In this document: positions 10,944-21,826 of the stretch, in pieces | How the letters are laid out: each line of letters starts with the position of its first letter | Numbering within the stretch: the first letter of the stretch is position 1 | Origin: Aureobasidium sp. EXF-3400 | Lineage: Eukaryota > Ascomycota > Dothideomycetes > Dothideales > Saccotheciaceae | Assembly: GCA_024195585.1 (NCBI GenBank) | Contig: SWBL01000272.1 | Span: 1 to 64,000 of the forward strand | DNA length: 64,000 bases | Reading direction: 5' to 3' | Translations under genes and position numbers: made by a program | The notes under the pieces: model-generated | The model's input: only the letters and a program-made list of their open reading frames with translations | Told to the model about the DNA's origin: nothing | Database searches by the model: none

Positions 10944-11669
10944 CTACCACACTATCGGTTGTCCGAATCTGTCGTAGAATTGACCACTGTTGTTTTTGTC
11001 CCAGGCCTGCACGAGCGGAAGCAGCCCCAAAACACTCTCTTCTGCGCTTATAGCACCCTCTTCTTTGTACTTTACTAGTCTTGACTCGACGCGTCCTGGA
11101 TGGCAAAGTACGAATACAACTTCGGGCACATCGATGCTGAGGCTTTTGATGATGGCGTTGAGGGCAGCCTTGCTCGCACGGTATGCATAAGCAGAACCTG
11201 TTGTATTGTAACCAAGACTTCCCATTCTCGATGACATGACGACAACTTTTGCAGCATTTGCTCGTCTAAGGTTTGGAAGAAGAGATCGAATGAGAAGAAA
11301 AGTACCTGCGGCATTTACTTGGAAGGTGTGCATGAGAGTTGACAAGTCCATGACGTCCAGGGTTTCAGCGGCAGCAACAGAATCAGGTTGAGCATTTTCC
11401 ACAGCAGAAACCAAACCACGGATACCGACTGAATGAACGAAGAGATCAATTGGAGTGCCTTTCAATGCAGTGGCAAGGTCGTTGATAGTCTTCTCGTCGG
11501 TCACATCAACAATGTGTGATGTTACAGTGGCTGCACGATTCTGATATGCAGCGAGATGAATTTGTTCCCTGTCAATGGCTATGACAGTGTTGGTCTCTTC
11601 ATGCGAGTATGCCTCCAGGAACGCACGCCCTAGACCAGAGGCTGCTCCAGAAACCAAGATAGTGGGCAT
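10944..11669 (-). CDS. short-chain dehydrogenase/reductase (SDR)
   Basis: NAD(P)-dependent oxidoreductase of the classical SDR fold, 241 aa, no intron. I chose the Met at 11669 because the Rossmann strand begins at once (MPTILVSGAASGLGRAF); the open frame upstream is Ser-rich and unlike the family. The dinucleotide motif is SGAASGLG, followed by an acidic AIDRE that suggests NAD(H). The catalytic SSRMGSLG serine and Y-R-A-S-K lysine are present. The usual NAG motif is replaced by SVG in FVHSVGIRG, seen in divergent members. The protein is shorter than most SDRs at the C-terminus. The substrate is unknown. The next gene downstream on the other strand converges with it. Confidence 0.88.
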   Translation of the reverse strand: MPTILVSGAASGLGRAFLEAYSHEETNTVIAIDREQIHLAAYQNRAATVTSHIVDVTDEKTINDLATALKGTPIDLFVHSVGIRGLVSAVENAQPDSVAAAETLDVMDLSTLMHTFQVNAAGTFLLIRSLLPNLRRANAAKVVVMSSRMGSLGYNTTGSAYAYRASKAALNAIIKSLSIDVPEVVFVLCHPGRVESRLVKYKEEGAISAEESVLGLLPLVQAWDKNNSGQFYDRFGQPIVW

Positions 11670-12322
11670 GTCACTTGATTGACAACAGGGTGTTTGTAAG
11701 AGGTCACAGGATTGTGTGATGGAGTGGCTTGTCTTTGACTCGAATGATGCGGCATTCGGCAAGTCGGTGGGCCGCGCGCATTCCTTCGTCGACGCAACCT
11801 GCCTGGTCGTTGTCGCTGTTCAACTCCGACTTGGCCTTCTCTCGAGTCGCTTCCTATCAGACTGCTCCTCAGAGGTCCAGTCGAGTTGACGCTTCGTTAC
11901 ATCTGGATTAACCATGGTCCGGTGCCAAACACAGTAATACGACCGCCACTCCTTGTCTCATACGCAAACTCGCACATCCCATCCAGTCGGTCCCTCGATG
12001 ACGGCAACCGCATAGAAGCACAACACGGATTATGTTCGTCTTGATTGTTCCACTCTGCCCATAAGACGTTGCTTGCCAACACGACTCCCTAAGCAAGCCA
12101 CTATAACCACAGAACATGCGCCTGTAGCCACAAGAGTCACAAGCTCCTTACAGTCACACTATTGTCAGCACGTAAGCCTTTCTCTCCGAGGCATATGATT
12201 GCTGGCACCAACACTACTTCGCCCTGTGCCTTTGATCGCTATTGTCACTTGCTTGTCTTCTGCTCTCAGTTGCTCACGGCATAACCAGTACCCTTCCGCC
12301 ACCCGGGCAGGCTCTACCCACC
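11670..12322. other. intergenic, no gene seen
   Basis: Divergent promoter space between the SDR gene and the RG-rich protein gene. Short open frames here have no recognisable content. Confidence 0.55.
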
Positions 12323-13737
12323 ATGCGCCGCACTCCACAGCGCCCTCGCCCAGCCGAGCCTGCTGTCGCAACCCCTCGTACCATTGAACCGCCCACCAAG
12401 AAGATCTTCAACTGCATCGCCGACGACTCCGCCTTGCTCGCAGGCGCAAAGAAGAGTACTCGCGACGGCATTCGCAAATGGATCGCGAACGGCCAGATTA
12501 GGCTTTTCGTGCCCCTCTACAGTACGCCGCCATTCATAAAAGAATCACACGGCTACGACTGACTGTCGCAGCGCTCGCCCAGACCACTCGCCTGAAGGAC
12601 GGAAATGGTCGCATCAGCACCGACGCCGAAGATGCTTTGGTTTGGCTGGACGACGCCACCAGCACTTATCCCCACCTCGTCACACTTCAAGGCGGTTTTG
12701 AGAAATTTGAGACATGGGCAGAAGTTGAGAAGTTCGCCTTACCCAGAACCTTGTTCTCCGAAGGTGATATCGATGACGAAGAGGTGGAAGGCTATGGCGA
12801 CGAACTCGCTCAGAACACTGAAACCAAACTCGCCATACGCGACGCAACCTTGTCCATGAGCTCCGCCGACACCGATGGCTCCCGATCAGCAACTCCTTCT
12901 TCTGGACACACCGCTCGTAGCTCTATCAGCCCAGAACCTCCTGCCGAGTGCCCTCCCAAGAGCCGTGTCCGCTCTCACGCGTCCAAAACCTCAGCTAAGA
13001 AGACCGCACCCGACTCTTCCTCCACTTCTGGCGTTCCTTCGCACTTGCGCCCTCTATTCAATTACATCCTGTGGCGCATTCACCAAGAGTTGGACCCAGT
13101 TGCTGCTCTGGAATCCTTCATCTTTTTGACCGATGATCCAACCAAGACCAAGCTTGCCCAGCGCTTCGGCATCCGCACCAAGAGTCTCGCCGATATCCGT
13201 TACGTCGTTGCAAGGGAAGAGCGTGAATTTAAGAATAGACAGCTTGTCCAGCGCAAGGAGATTGAAAGTAACGCTGTCCTAGTACGTCCCGATACTCGTG
13301 CCACTGCCGCGCCAGCTGTCAAAGAGGAAGAAAAAGTGCGTCCAGAGCTTTTGCCTGTTGATGAAAGACCTGCTGCAGTCAGCGAGGAAGAAGAAGATGA
13401 GGTTCTGCTGAAGCGTCCACCCAAGGCTCCCGCAGCCATGCTTGCTCAACACAAGTCGCCCAAATCTGGAAACAAGGCTATGGATCCAAACCAGTTTTCA
13501 CGCGGAGCTCAGACACCCACTCGCGGAAATACTCGTAGTGGTGCCTTTAGAGGCAACTCTTCTCGCGGTCGTGGTACCCCGTTCACACCTACAACTCCAG
13601 GAAGAGGCGCCACTCCGACAAAGCTGGATCTTACTCCCACCAATGGCAATGGACCGATTGATCCCAATTCATTCACTCGTCCCGCTGCTAATACCAACAA
13701 GTTCAGAGGTGGCCGCAGACTCTGGGTGCCTACGTAA
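12323..13737 (+). CDS. RG-rich protein with possible PIN-like N-terminal domain
   Basis: Exons 12323..12521 and 12572..13737 with a 50-bp phase-1 intron give 454 aa. The N-terminal ~130 residues read like a small alpha/beta domain: IFNCIADDSALL, then STRDGIRKWIANGQIRLFVP and LYTLAQTTRLKDG. The spacing of the acidic D-D after a hydrophobic strand and the following helices recall PIN-like nucleases, but the full acidic set cannot be confirmed by eye. The middle has a helical block with LRPLFNYILWRIHQELDPVAA. The C-terminus is Gly/Arg/Thr-rich (RGAQTPTRGNTRSGAF, RGRGTPFTPTTPGRG), typical of RNA-binding tails. The start at 12323 is preceded by an in-frame upstream extension that I take as leader. 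A role in RNA metabolism is inference only. Confidence 0.75.
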
Positions 13738-14471
13738 AGAAGGCGAGCGAGCGGTACAGCCGCGCGACAAAACTACACTTCAAAAATCCTTTTTGTCAGA
13801 AGGGTGTTTCGCAACAGGAGTTTGCAGGCTATTTGCAGCAATACAGCCTATGCCGTTTCGAAAACGCAAAAGCAAAGCATGTTCTTGGTATCGGCAGATA
13901 TTCCACACATGCGTAGCACGATTCCAGTTGCCTTTTCGGATCTCGGAGCAAAAACATGGCGTTGATGTTTCCTATCGGCCTTGGGTTCCAGACACAAGAG
14001 CAGCACCGAAACACCACTAGCTCAATTATCGACGAAAGTCTCAGTATGTGGATCATGCAGGTTGGCACTTCAACACATGAATACGTACGCAAAATGCTAG
14101 TGGAAAGAGTTGAGCAGAAGTTGACATGACAGATTGTTCAAAGGAAGATGGGAATGAGGTAGTGGAGAGTATTTTGCTTGTATTTCTTATTGATCTTTCT
14201 TGCGACTCTTGGGAAGGACGGTTTCTTGTTGAACTCTTGGGCTGTAGACAACAGTCCAGAGCCATCACAGATATTACAGCCTTGCTGAGAACCAATATAT
14301 ATGCTTTATCGCGATATGTCTTTGTTCCTTGAGGTGATTGGTATTTTGGAGATGTCAACGCTTGGGCCACTTTCACATGCTCTTGGCGTCTGTTTACCTG
14401 CATCAACAATCTCGTGAAAACCATCAACGCGACCAAACAGTATACCTAGCGGCCATCGATGGAGTATAATC
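13738..14471. other. intergenic, no gene seen
   Basis: Some 730 bp of 3' flank and promoter. Open frames here are short, unrecognisable and partly antisense to each other. Confidence 0.55.
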
Positions 14472-17397
14472 ATGCCTAGAGCTGTGAAGCAAGCTACAAT
14501 AGCTTCCCAACCAGCATCTCAACCAACCTTTAAACTTCCTATAAACAGCCATCTTATCATCACAACTTCTGGTGGCATTTTTTCTTGGGACCGAGATGGA
14601 GTCAAGAAACTATTCAGCAGTAGCAAAAAGGGCATTCTTGCAGCCAGAGAGGCTAAAGATGGAAGCAAAGTGCTTGCAGTAGCAGACGAGCACGTTGTGG
14701 TACTACATGACTGCAAAAGAGGACGTGAGGAGAGCTGGGGCTTGAGTGGCAGCGAGGTATATCATCTTGCGTCAACGGACTATCTAATGACAACATCGCT
14801 GATCGAGAATCGAGCAGGGTATCGTACGACTCTTGGAATATGCACCGGATGCAAAGTCTCTCTTCCTTAGCACTTCCTTGACCGGAGCCATACAGCACTA
14901 CTCCATTCACGAATCGCGCTATCTCGACCCACCTTCCAATCATCCTTCTCCACCGACTGTGCTTGCCATCTCTCCTACCTCTCACTTGATGTTGTCTGCT
15001 TCTGAAAAGCCGACAGTAGTGTATTTGCAGAACCTTACCCTCAAGACATCTGCCATTCAACTGCATCCGTCCGCAAGTGATGCTGCTATCGCAACAGCTT
15101 CTTTTCATCCAGAAAGGCCCAATATGTTCTTGCTGGCGTTCAAGGATGGCACAATTGCTGCCTACGATGCAACCAGAATAGCGCGAACGAGTGAACCTTC
15201 TACTGGTACCAAGTCTCGTTCTGTCAACAATAGCCATGCAGGCGAGATTTCGCATATATCGAACCTACACCGTGTCACCAACATCCGGAACTTGTCAGAT
15301 CCGCCAGATGCATCACCAAACACGACCATTGGAAGCAAAACTGTGGCAATTACTGGTGCAGCATTTCTCCCTGGTTTCCGTAGCCGTGCGGTCAGCGCTG
15401 GCGCAGATGGACGATGTAGACTGGTGGATTTCGAGGCTGGCGGAAAAATACTTCGCACCTGGCACGCGCAAGCACCCGTGACTTCTTTGTCAGTACTGGC
15501 AATTGGTTCATCATCGAAGACCGAAAAGGCAAGATCCAAGCCGAAGTCTGGAGCCATCGTAAGCGGCAATGGAGTCAACACTGTGATCGCTGTGGGAAGG
15601 GTCGATGGTCAAGTGCTTCTTTTTGATTCTGTCGGACTACGTCTCGATCAAGTCCTCGTAAATGCGCTCGGTGAGAAGATCATCAACGTGGAGTGGATGG
15701 ACGGTCCTAGCCCCTATGCCATATCGAGTCCTTTCAAGCCCGTATCTTCAAAGATCCATGCCAGATTCGATCTGTTACCTAGCACACCTGGAAGAGGACA
15801 GAGCACCCAAGCTGGTCTGCCCGATGCTTTACGACTACCTCCTGGCGCCGTGTTTGTCCCTACGCAACCAGAGCCTGCAATTACTGTGGCCGGATACGAA
15901 GCCGAAGAGGTGTCGACAGTACGACACACACCAGCTGCCAACATGGTCAGGTGCTCACCGGCTGTCGAGACCACCTACTTGGACCTTTTCTCGCCAGTCA
16001 AGAAAGTTTCGCCTCCGCGCCAGCAGCAGAAGAAGAGTCCAGTATCATCTCCACATCTACGCCGTAAACGCCTATCAAGTCAAACTTTTGTCAGGACAAG
16101 CAGCCCTGAGTCCACGAACACAGCTGCCGAGCTTGTGGATAGGTCACCTGAGACGCCTAAGCATGTATCCATTCATCCCTTGGACACAACGATCGAAACA
16201 AAACAGAAGTCTACTCTTGGAGCCACTCCAGCGTCTGCTCGACGCAGTCCCAGGTCAGGACGCAAGAAAGCTCATGGCCGAGCTGCGCAAGGCCCGTCTG
16301 CCTCTGCGGGGCCGGGAAGGAATGGCAAAGTTCTCGCCGACCTGCGAAGGCTGGGTGTTGGGCAGCCGAGCCAAGCGAAGAAGAGTGGCAAATCAGCGCT
16401 TTTCGCTCCGTACATGAATCGTACTGGTATATCCAACCTTCCAAGAACGGAGACGCAGACCACAGCCAACGACGATGTTTCTTTGCTGATCAAGCCCCTG
16501 CTGATTGGAGGAGAGCCATCACATGAATCTCAACATCATCACCCGGTTCAACCTACGAAAGTACATTTCGAGTCAGAAAGTCGCTCATCAGATCGAGATA
16601 TATGGATGTCCGCTGGATCGTCAGAGGACGAGTGCAACCAACGAAAAGACAACAAACGCACTCACTATCATGCTCGCCAAAGACGGATGGGCCAACCACA
16701 ACCGCAGGTAGCACTCCTTCAAAACAGCTCGAACCCACAACATACGTCTTCTGTTCCAATATCAGAGCCCGAAACGACTCTTGAGATAGCAACTATATCG
16801 CCGCAGCCCCAGAATGCAGGCAAGGAAGCTGCTGTGCTTTCTATGTCCGAGGAGGCCATGTTCAGCGCAGTCTCACACATATCAAACATTGATGGTGAAT
16901 TTGTGCCTGCTTCGAACGATGTGCAAAGACTTTTCCCTCGTGGCTCCTCAATCTACTCAACTTCTCCGTCTCGCCAGTCTCCTAAGAGGTCACCACGAAG
17001 ACAGGTACAAGTCTGGAATGACGAGGAACCGAAAAGAAAGACAGTGACAAATCCAATGCAACGCGCAAAACTGGTAAACATGCATTCCAATACGACTTTG
17101 AAGGCAACACCAAGAGAAGCAGCGGCAAAAAACGCTGCCGCTGTGTTATTAGGATCTGGAGATACGAAAAGGACCAAAGCCCTCCCACCACTACCGTCAC
17201 TGCCATCTGCTATCGTGCCTTCTCAACCTCAGAGTTGCGCTTGCGCGGAGAAGAGCTGTGCGGGTTGTTTGGAGCTGGGAGCGAGGGTCCACAGTCTAGA
17301 AGATGAAGTTGCAAGATTGAAGGCCGAAGTCCTTGGGCTTAGGAGTGCCCTTAGAAAGACAGGCGTATCAAGCCGCGTCGCGGAGAGAAAGAGGTGA
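14472..17397 (+). CDS. large WD40 protein with C-terminal coiled coil
   Basis: Exons 14472..14756 and 14818..17397, phase-0 intron of 61 bp, encode 954 aa. The first ~330 residues form a WD40-like propeller: SHLIITTSGGIFSWDRDG, RLLEYAPDAKSLFLSTSLTG, IAATASFHP-like and DGTIAAYDATRIA strands, then AVSAGADGRCRLVDFEAGG and a seventh blade ending VDGQVLLFDSVGLRLDQ. Residues ~350-880 are long, Ser/Pro/Arg-rich and probably disordered, with SPVKKVSPPR-type sites. The extreme C-terminus has a Cys cluster (CACAEKSCAGC) followed by a heptad helix (VHSLEDEVARLKAEVLGLRS). This propeller-disorder-coil layout resembles NEDD1/GCP-WD, the gamma-tubulin recruiter, but I cannot support that beyond layout. Confidence 0.85.
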
Positions 17398-18333
17398 ATG
17401 GGCGGTCCCTGGTGGCTTTATTCTATTGTTTTTTTTATCGTTAGATACCCCCCCTTTCGCATAGTAATGTTCGTTCCTGTGCCTACATACCGAGCCTTTG
17501 AATAGCCTGCTTGTGCCCCAGATGCCAATGCTAGTCTCAACAGAGCTATAAAAATGCATGAAGCTATATCGATATCGATATCTGGCCAGAAGAGGCTTGT
17601 ATGTCCAGCATCTCAGTGGACATACCAGTGTTTCTCAACTATATTCTGTATTTCTATAAGCTGTTTCGAACCTTATCGCCAAGTTGAGAAACACACTTTG
17701 GAAGCCCTGCCCGGTTGTTGTCAATGACATGTGGAGAGCCGACTCTTCGGCGGCGATAATGTGTAAAGGTATGCTTATCAAAATGTACAAAAGCATTACA
17801 GTATGGAGGTATCTCTAAAGAAATTGCATTCTGGAAGGTCGTTTTCATTGGACTTGTTGGTGTTTCTGGATCATATCTTGCGTCTTTATAGGTGTATCTT
17901 GATGGTATTGGTATGCTGGAGAGAACCTTTCGAGCGATGAGTATTCTCATTTACTCCAGTGGCACATGGAGGAGAAAAAACTACGATCAAAACGCACAAT
18001 GATACTGGGATATGGATATATAACTGGAGAAAACAAATCATTTCCGCTACGAGCTGGGTGCATCCATTATAATGTTGAATGGTTGCGAATGCGAGCCATC
18101 ATGAAGTGGAAGCTCGGATTCATTGAGGGTAATGGCGCTTCTCAGCATTCGTCTCTACCAGTAATGTAGAAAACACTCAAGGAAGTCTTTGCCTTGTTCC
18201 TTGCTTTCTTGTAGCACTGCTTGCTGCTCGATCGTGCGTTGCTTTCTTCCATCGATCGTCTGTTTGCTTCTCGAATTGACTGCTGTCTTGGTTGTCGAAC
18301 AAGCTTCTTCGTTTGTGCTCAGCTGGATTTGCT
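17398..18333. other. intergenic, no gene seen
   Basis: About 940 bp with only short, unconvincing frames. A palindromic ATATCGATATCGATAT stretch lies near 17570, just after the WD40 gene. No RNA gene is recognised. Confidence 0.55.
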
Positions 18334-18807
18334 TTACTTGGGAATATGCTGGGGCATGTTCGTCATGTCTGGCGGAGGTCAGCTGGCTAAGTCATAGTCA
18401 CAAGTTGCAGATATGGTCTCACCAGAGTCCTTGACCACGTAGAGCTGGATAGTACCCTTTCCAGCGTTCTGATGGTCCATGACAGCAGCACGTAGCGAGT
18501 TGATATCGTTGATGATTGCCAACTGACCAGACTCAGTCAAGCACCAAACCACAGACATATCGGCACGCGCGACGCGCAGGCTGTTTTCGATGATCGAGTT
18601 GAAATGGGGAAAGACGGTATCTCTGAGTTCGCGTGAGCTCTCACCATTGAGTCCCCAGCTCTCGAGAATAGAAAGCGGGAATTGATAGGTGAATTTGGAG
18701 TCTTCGATGCAGGTCTTGTGGCGAGCAACCGAGACGATCATGTCTTTGAAAACAGGACGCGAGGTCTTCTCGAGGCCGCCACCTGTGGTGCTGATGGCGT
18801 CCTTCAT
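18334..18807 (-). CDS. PB1-like paralog A (lineage-specific small protein)
   Basis: Exon 1 18423..18807 and probable exon 2 18334..18368, intron 54 bp with CTGAC branch and phase 1, give 139 aa. If the intron is retained the frame closes soon after at 18379, so both forms have nearly the same domain. The protein is mostly one domain: MIVSVARHKT, YQFPLSIL, ELRDTVFPHFNSII, SVVWCLTESGQLAIIND, SLRAAVMDHQNAGKG and TIQLYVV. That order (strand, strand, helix, strand, strand, helix, strand), with an Asp before the second helix, fits the PB1 ubiquitin-like fold. Two relatives follow within 2.4 kb. A TATAAAT lies about 70 bp upstream of the ATG at 18875..18881. The function is unknown; PB1 domains mediate protein pairing. 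Confidence 0.75.
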
Positions 18808-18874
18808 GGTTGCTGTTGATCACAGTTTGTGATGTAGATGATTTGAGTAGATGTAAGGAAGAGTCAAAGAAGAA

Positions 18875-18881
18875 ATTTATA
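18875..18881 (-). promoter_or_regulatory. TATA box of PB1-like paralog A
   Basis: TATAAAT on the minus strand, about 68 bp before the ATG at 18807, well placed for a fungal core promoter. It lies in the 361-bp divergent region between paralogs A and B. Confidence 0.5.
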
Positions 18882-19168
18882 CCACGAGAGTGTCACAAAT
18901 ATTGTTGACTTTCACAAAGCTTCCATGTAGTTCCGCCAACACCATTTTGATTTGCAAACTTCCACTTTCGTTGATCCAATCCAGGGAGAGCAGCTGCAGC
19001 TACTTGTTACCGGCTCATAATGGGCAGTCGCGCTTTCCAACCCTTCTCCTTCGCTCTTTCTTTATAGATCTTGTCATTTTTCCTTATCGTTCGCAAGTGC
19101 TTTGTGATTTTCGTTTGATCATCGACAATGTTGCACATAGCAATTGGAGAGCTTTGTCCAAATTTACA

Positions 19169-20216
19169 ATGAATCACCCGTTTGCTTTCATGCCCGTCTC
19201 ATCAAGACATCAGGATGCTGAGCATCCTGTCATCGCCTTGATTGATCAGACAACGCAAGATCCTACCAGAAGACACCAACGTGTTGAAGCAATCAGACCA
19301 ATCCTTCAGTACCAACACCAGCTCCGACTACAAAACATACCTCCGCCTCATCAAGCTTTCCTTCCGTGTTTCGTCAATCCAGCACAAGTCGAGATGCCAC
19401 GATCTAACCAGGCCCACGGCTCTGACCAGGGAAGAACATCCTCTAGCCACTCTTCTCGTACCAACACTGGTCAGGCAATGCCTCCAGCCCACACGATCTC
19501 TACCAACGCAGGTCACGCAACCAATGGCTTCGCCTCTGCACCGAATGTTGGACAGACCAGACCCCCTTCCCATGCCTCTGATCCCAATGGCAGCCAATCG
19601 GTTTCTCCAACCTTTCACTTCGACCCCAACTTCGACCAGAACATGCATCATACACGCCCCGAGCTTGAACACATGATCGTGTCTGTCAACCGCCAGAAGA
19701 TCGTCAGCGATGACATGGATTGGACTACTCAATTCCCCCTGGACGATCTCAGAAGCTCGACTACCGGCAACTTCTCGATCAGTCAGCTCTCGCACAGTCG
19801 TCTGGTTGGCGAGATCTCTGAAAAGATCCGCAGCAACGTTGAGTCGGAAGGTCTTTCTGTCGTTTGGGTCATGTCCAACATCAACCAGTTGGGTATTGTT
19901 CGCGACACCGGCTCGCTGAGAGCAGCTGTCTTGGACCACCAGCATGCTGGCAAGCACATCATCCAGCTGTACGTTGTTAGAGAGAAGGGTAAGTTAGAAA
20001 TTTCTTTTTCCGTTGTTTTCCTTACTTCCAGAGGTCTGACGCAATACAGCTGAGGGTACTGTTCTTCCCGAGTCTCAGATCATCTCTTCGAGGACTTTCA
20101 TTCTGCCCAAGGCTCCGCCTGTCGCCGATGGCCTTCTCAGTCCTGAGCCCAACCGGCAGGAGGACACTCCCAGACCGCCATCAACCTCCAGTTTCGACAA
20201 AGCCTTCGGTCATTGA
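19169..20216 (+). CDS. PB1-like paralog B with long polar N-terminal extension
   Basis: Exons 19169..19988 and 20050..20216, phase-1 intron of 61 bp, encode 328 aa. The frame is open upstream of 19169, but that part looks like leader sequence. Residues ~168-270 are the domain shared with A and C: MIVSVNRQK, TQFPLDDL, LVGEISEKIRSNVE, LSVVWVMSNINQLGIVRD, SLRAAVLDHQHAGK, IIQLYVV. The extension of ~165 residues is Pro/Asn/Gln/Ser-rich, with about five copies of a 13-14-residue unit of the form PNxGQxxPPxHxxD between residues 98 and 160. Exon 2 adds a tail of ~55 residues ending SFDKAFGH. The intron sits at the same place and phase as in A and C. There is no signal peptide. It is the only member of the three with these additions, so it may be the ancestral form or a fused one. 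Confidence 0.82.
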
Positions 20217-20645
20217 GCACGACAAGTCCTAGCAGGGGCAAACGTTGTCAGCTACTAGCAACTCGTTCATTGAGAGAATGCCACCGCATCTCAGAGCTCG
20301 TTAGGATACAGAAAAGAAGTCAGAGTTGAGATTGAGATGTGCAGAAAATGGACGAAATGGACGGAGCAGGGAGAAGCAAGAAAGAACGAGATACGAATTG
20401 TCGTCATATGGCAGGAGTGAGGACGAATTAGCAAATTGATGATGATGGTCGGTGGTAGAAGCTTGATTCGGTAGAGCAAACAAGTTCTTTCTCTAATGTC
20501 ATGCGCTGATTGTACTCGCCTCACTCCCGTCAGTGTGCTTTAAAAGACTGCTCACACTTTGGTCCTTGTTTCTGGCTACCGATGTTTCCTGAACCCCGGA
20601 TATCAACATTCTCACAAGGCAGCCTTTCCCTCTGGATGTCTGTAA
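20217..20645. other. intergenic between paralogs B and C
   Basis: Some 430 bp of convergent 3' flank. Nothing recognisable is seen. Confidence 0.5.
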
Positions 20646-21135
20646 TCACAGCTCAAGCTTGTTGAAGGCGTCTAGACAAATTTGTTAGCTTTCAAAGTTC
20701 TTCTTACACCTAGGACACACGATTGCCTTTGTTCTTGATCACGGAGAGCTCCACGATGCTCTTGCCTGCGCGTCTGTAGTCTTGCACAGCTGCCTGAAGC
20801 GAGACATCATCGGAGATACGGCCTAGCTTGCCAGACTCGGACATGGGCCAGACCAGACACCAGTCTTCGCCATCCTCGTCGTCATGCTCGTATCTCATCT
20901 CTATGTTAACGTCCAGTAAGTCTTCAATCGCAAACTTGACCTGTTCGAAATCGATAGACGAGAGTCTGACACGTTTTCCGAGACCGAAGCAGTCGTCAAC
21001 GATGTTTAGCTGGCAGTTCCATTTGTTTCCGATGTATGGTTTGGTACGGCTGACGGAGATGTACATGTTGCGGAGAGGAGGTAACTCCTTGTTGTAGTCA
21101 TCCGAACGAGACTTGTCGGTGCGGATAGGTGGCAT
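20646..21135 (-). CDS. PB1-like paralog C, probable GC-AG intron
   Basis: ATG at 21135. Without splicing the frame ends at 20710 (141 aa). A 55-bp GC-AG intron at 20672..20726 (AAAG/GCAATC, branch GCTAAC, acceptor TCTAG) would instead give exons 20727..21135 and 20646..20671 and 144 aa. The intron is at the same residue and phase as the GT-AG introns of A and B, which is why I favour it. The domain reads MYISVSRTK, a diverged first helix (VKFAIEDLL), CLVWPMSESGKLGRISDD, SLQAAVQDYRRAGKS and IVELSVIKNK. An acidic insert (EHDDEDGED) sits before the third strand. The upstream region has a TATATATA near 21457 and a long pyrimidine-rich leader. The function is unknown. Confidence 0.72.
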
Positions 21136-21587
21136 GATGGTGGGCAAGTCCAATTGATAAGAGAGATCGACAAGACGCGTGCTGTTGGTTGGATGATGTG
21201 CTGTTGAGAGAAGAGCCAGGACTCCTCAGAAACTGCAGGCAGTAAAGTGAAGAAGCGAAGGAGAGAATGAAGCAGTATACACCGTTTGCGAGACTGATGA
21301 AGTGTTGTTGGAGCCTGTCGAGGACTTTGATCTTCTTGATGCAATGGTTGCGAGAAGAAAGGAAGTTGTGAAGCAGACGGAGAAGGACAACCTGGAACAC
21401 TTCAGAAGTGACAAGGAAGTAGCAGACACCAACATGAGGAAGGCGCGCCTCCCTCATATATATAGCAAAGTTTGACAAAACAGAAACCCCCCTAGCCGCC
21501 GTGTTGCTAGGGAGGGCAGAGAAAGCAAGCTTTCATCTCGATTCTTGTCGTGCGAGGATTACTGGGACCTCTCAATGGCCTTGATGT

Positions 21588-21660
21588 GAATCGAACCGGT
21601 GGACACTGGTCTGCTACGCGGGAGACACGAGCTACTACCGCTGCGCCATTCCACCGGTCC
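21588..21660 (-). other. tRNA-like relic (A-box and B-box, arms not pairing)
   Basis: On the minus strand an A-box-like TGGCGCAGCGGTAG is followed 51 nt later by a B-box-like GGTTCGATTC, the internal promoter pair of tRNA genes. CCGGTGGA and TCCACCGG form an 8-bp inverted repeat around the body, but the T-arm and acceptor arm do not pair as in a working tRNA. I read it as a degenerate tRNA or a tRNA-derived short element. It could also be chance. Confidence 0.3.
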
Positions 21661-21826
21661 GATGGGAATGAAGCTGACTGGCGTCAACATAACACTGTGT
21701 TGCCTTCTTCACTTCTGAGGGGCTATCAGTGAGGACAGGCTGTCCTTGTGTCATGATAATTAGCAGTAGGGATGCGAACAGGGTGTAGACATAACAAAAA
21801 CACTTTTTATATATCATCTAAATTAT

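Noticed and set aside
18379..18422. A 36-bp intron in paralog A (GTGAGA to CTTAG)
   Set aside because: Too short for these introns; the 54-bp alternative with a CTGAC branch fits the size range.
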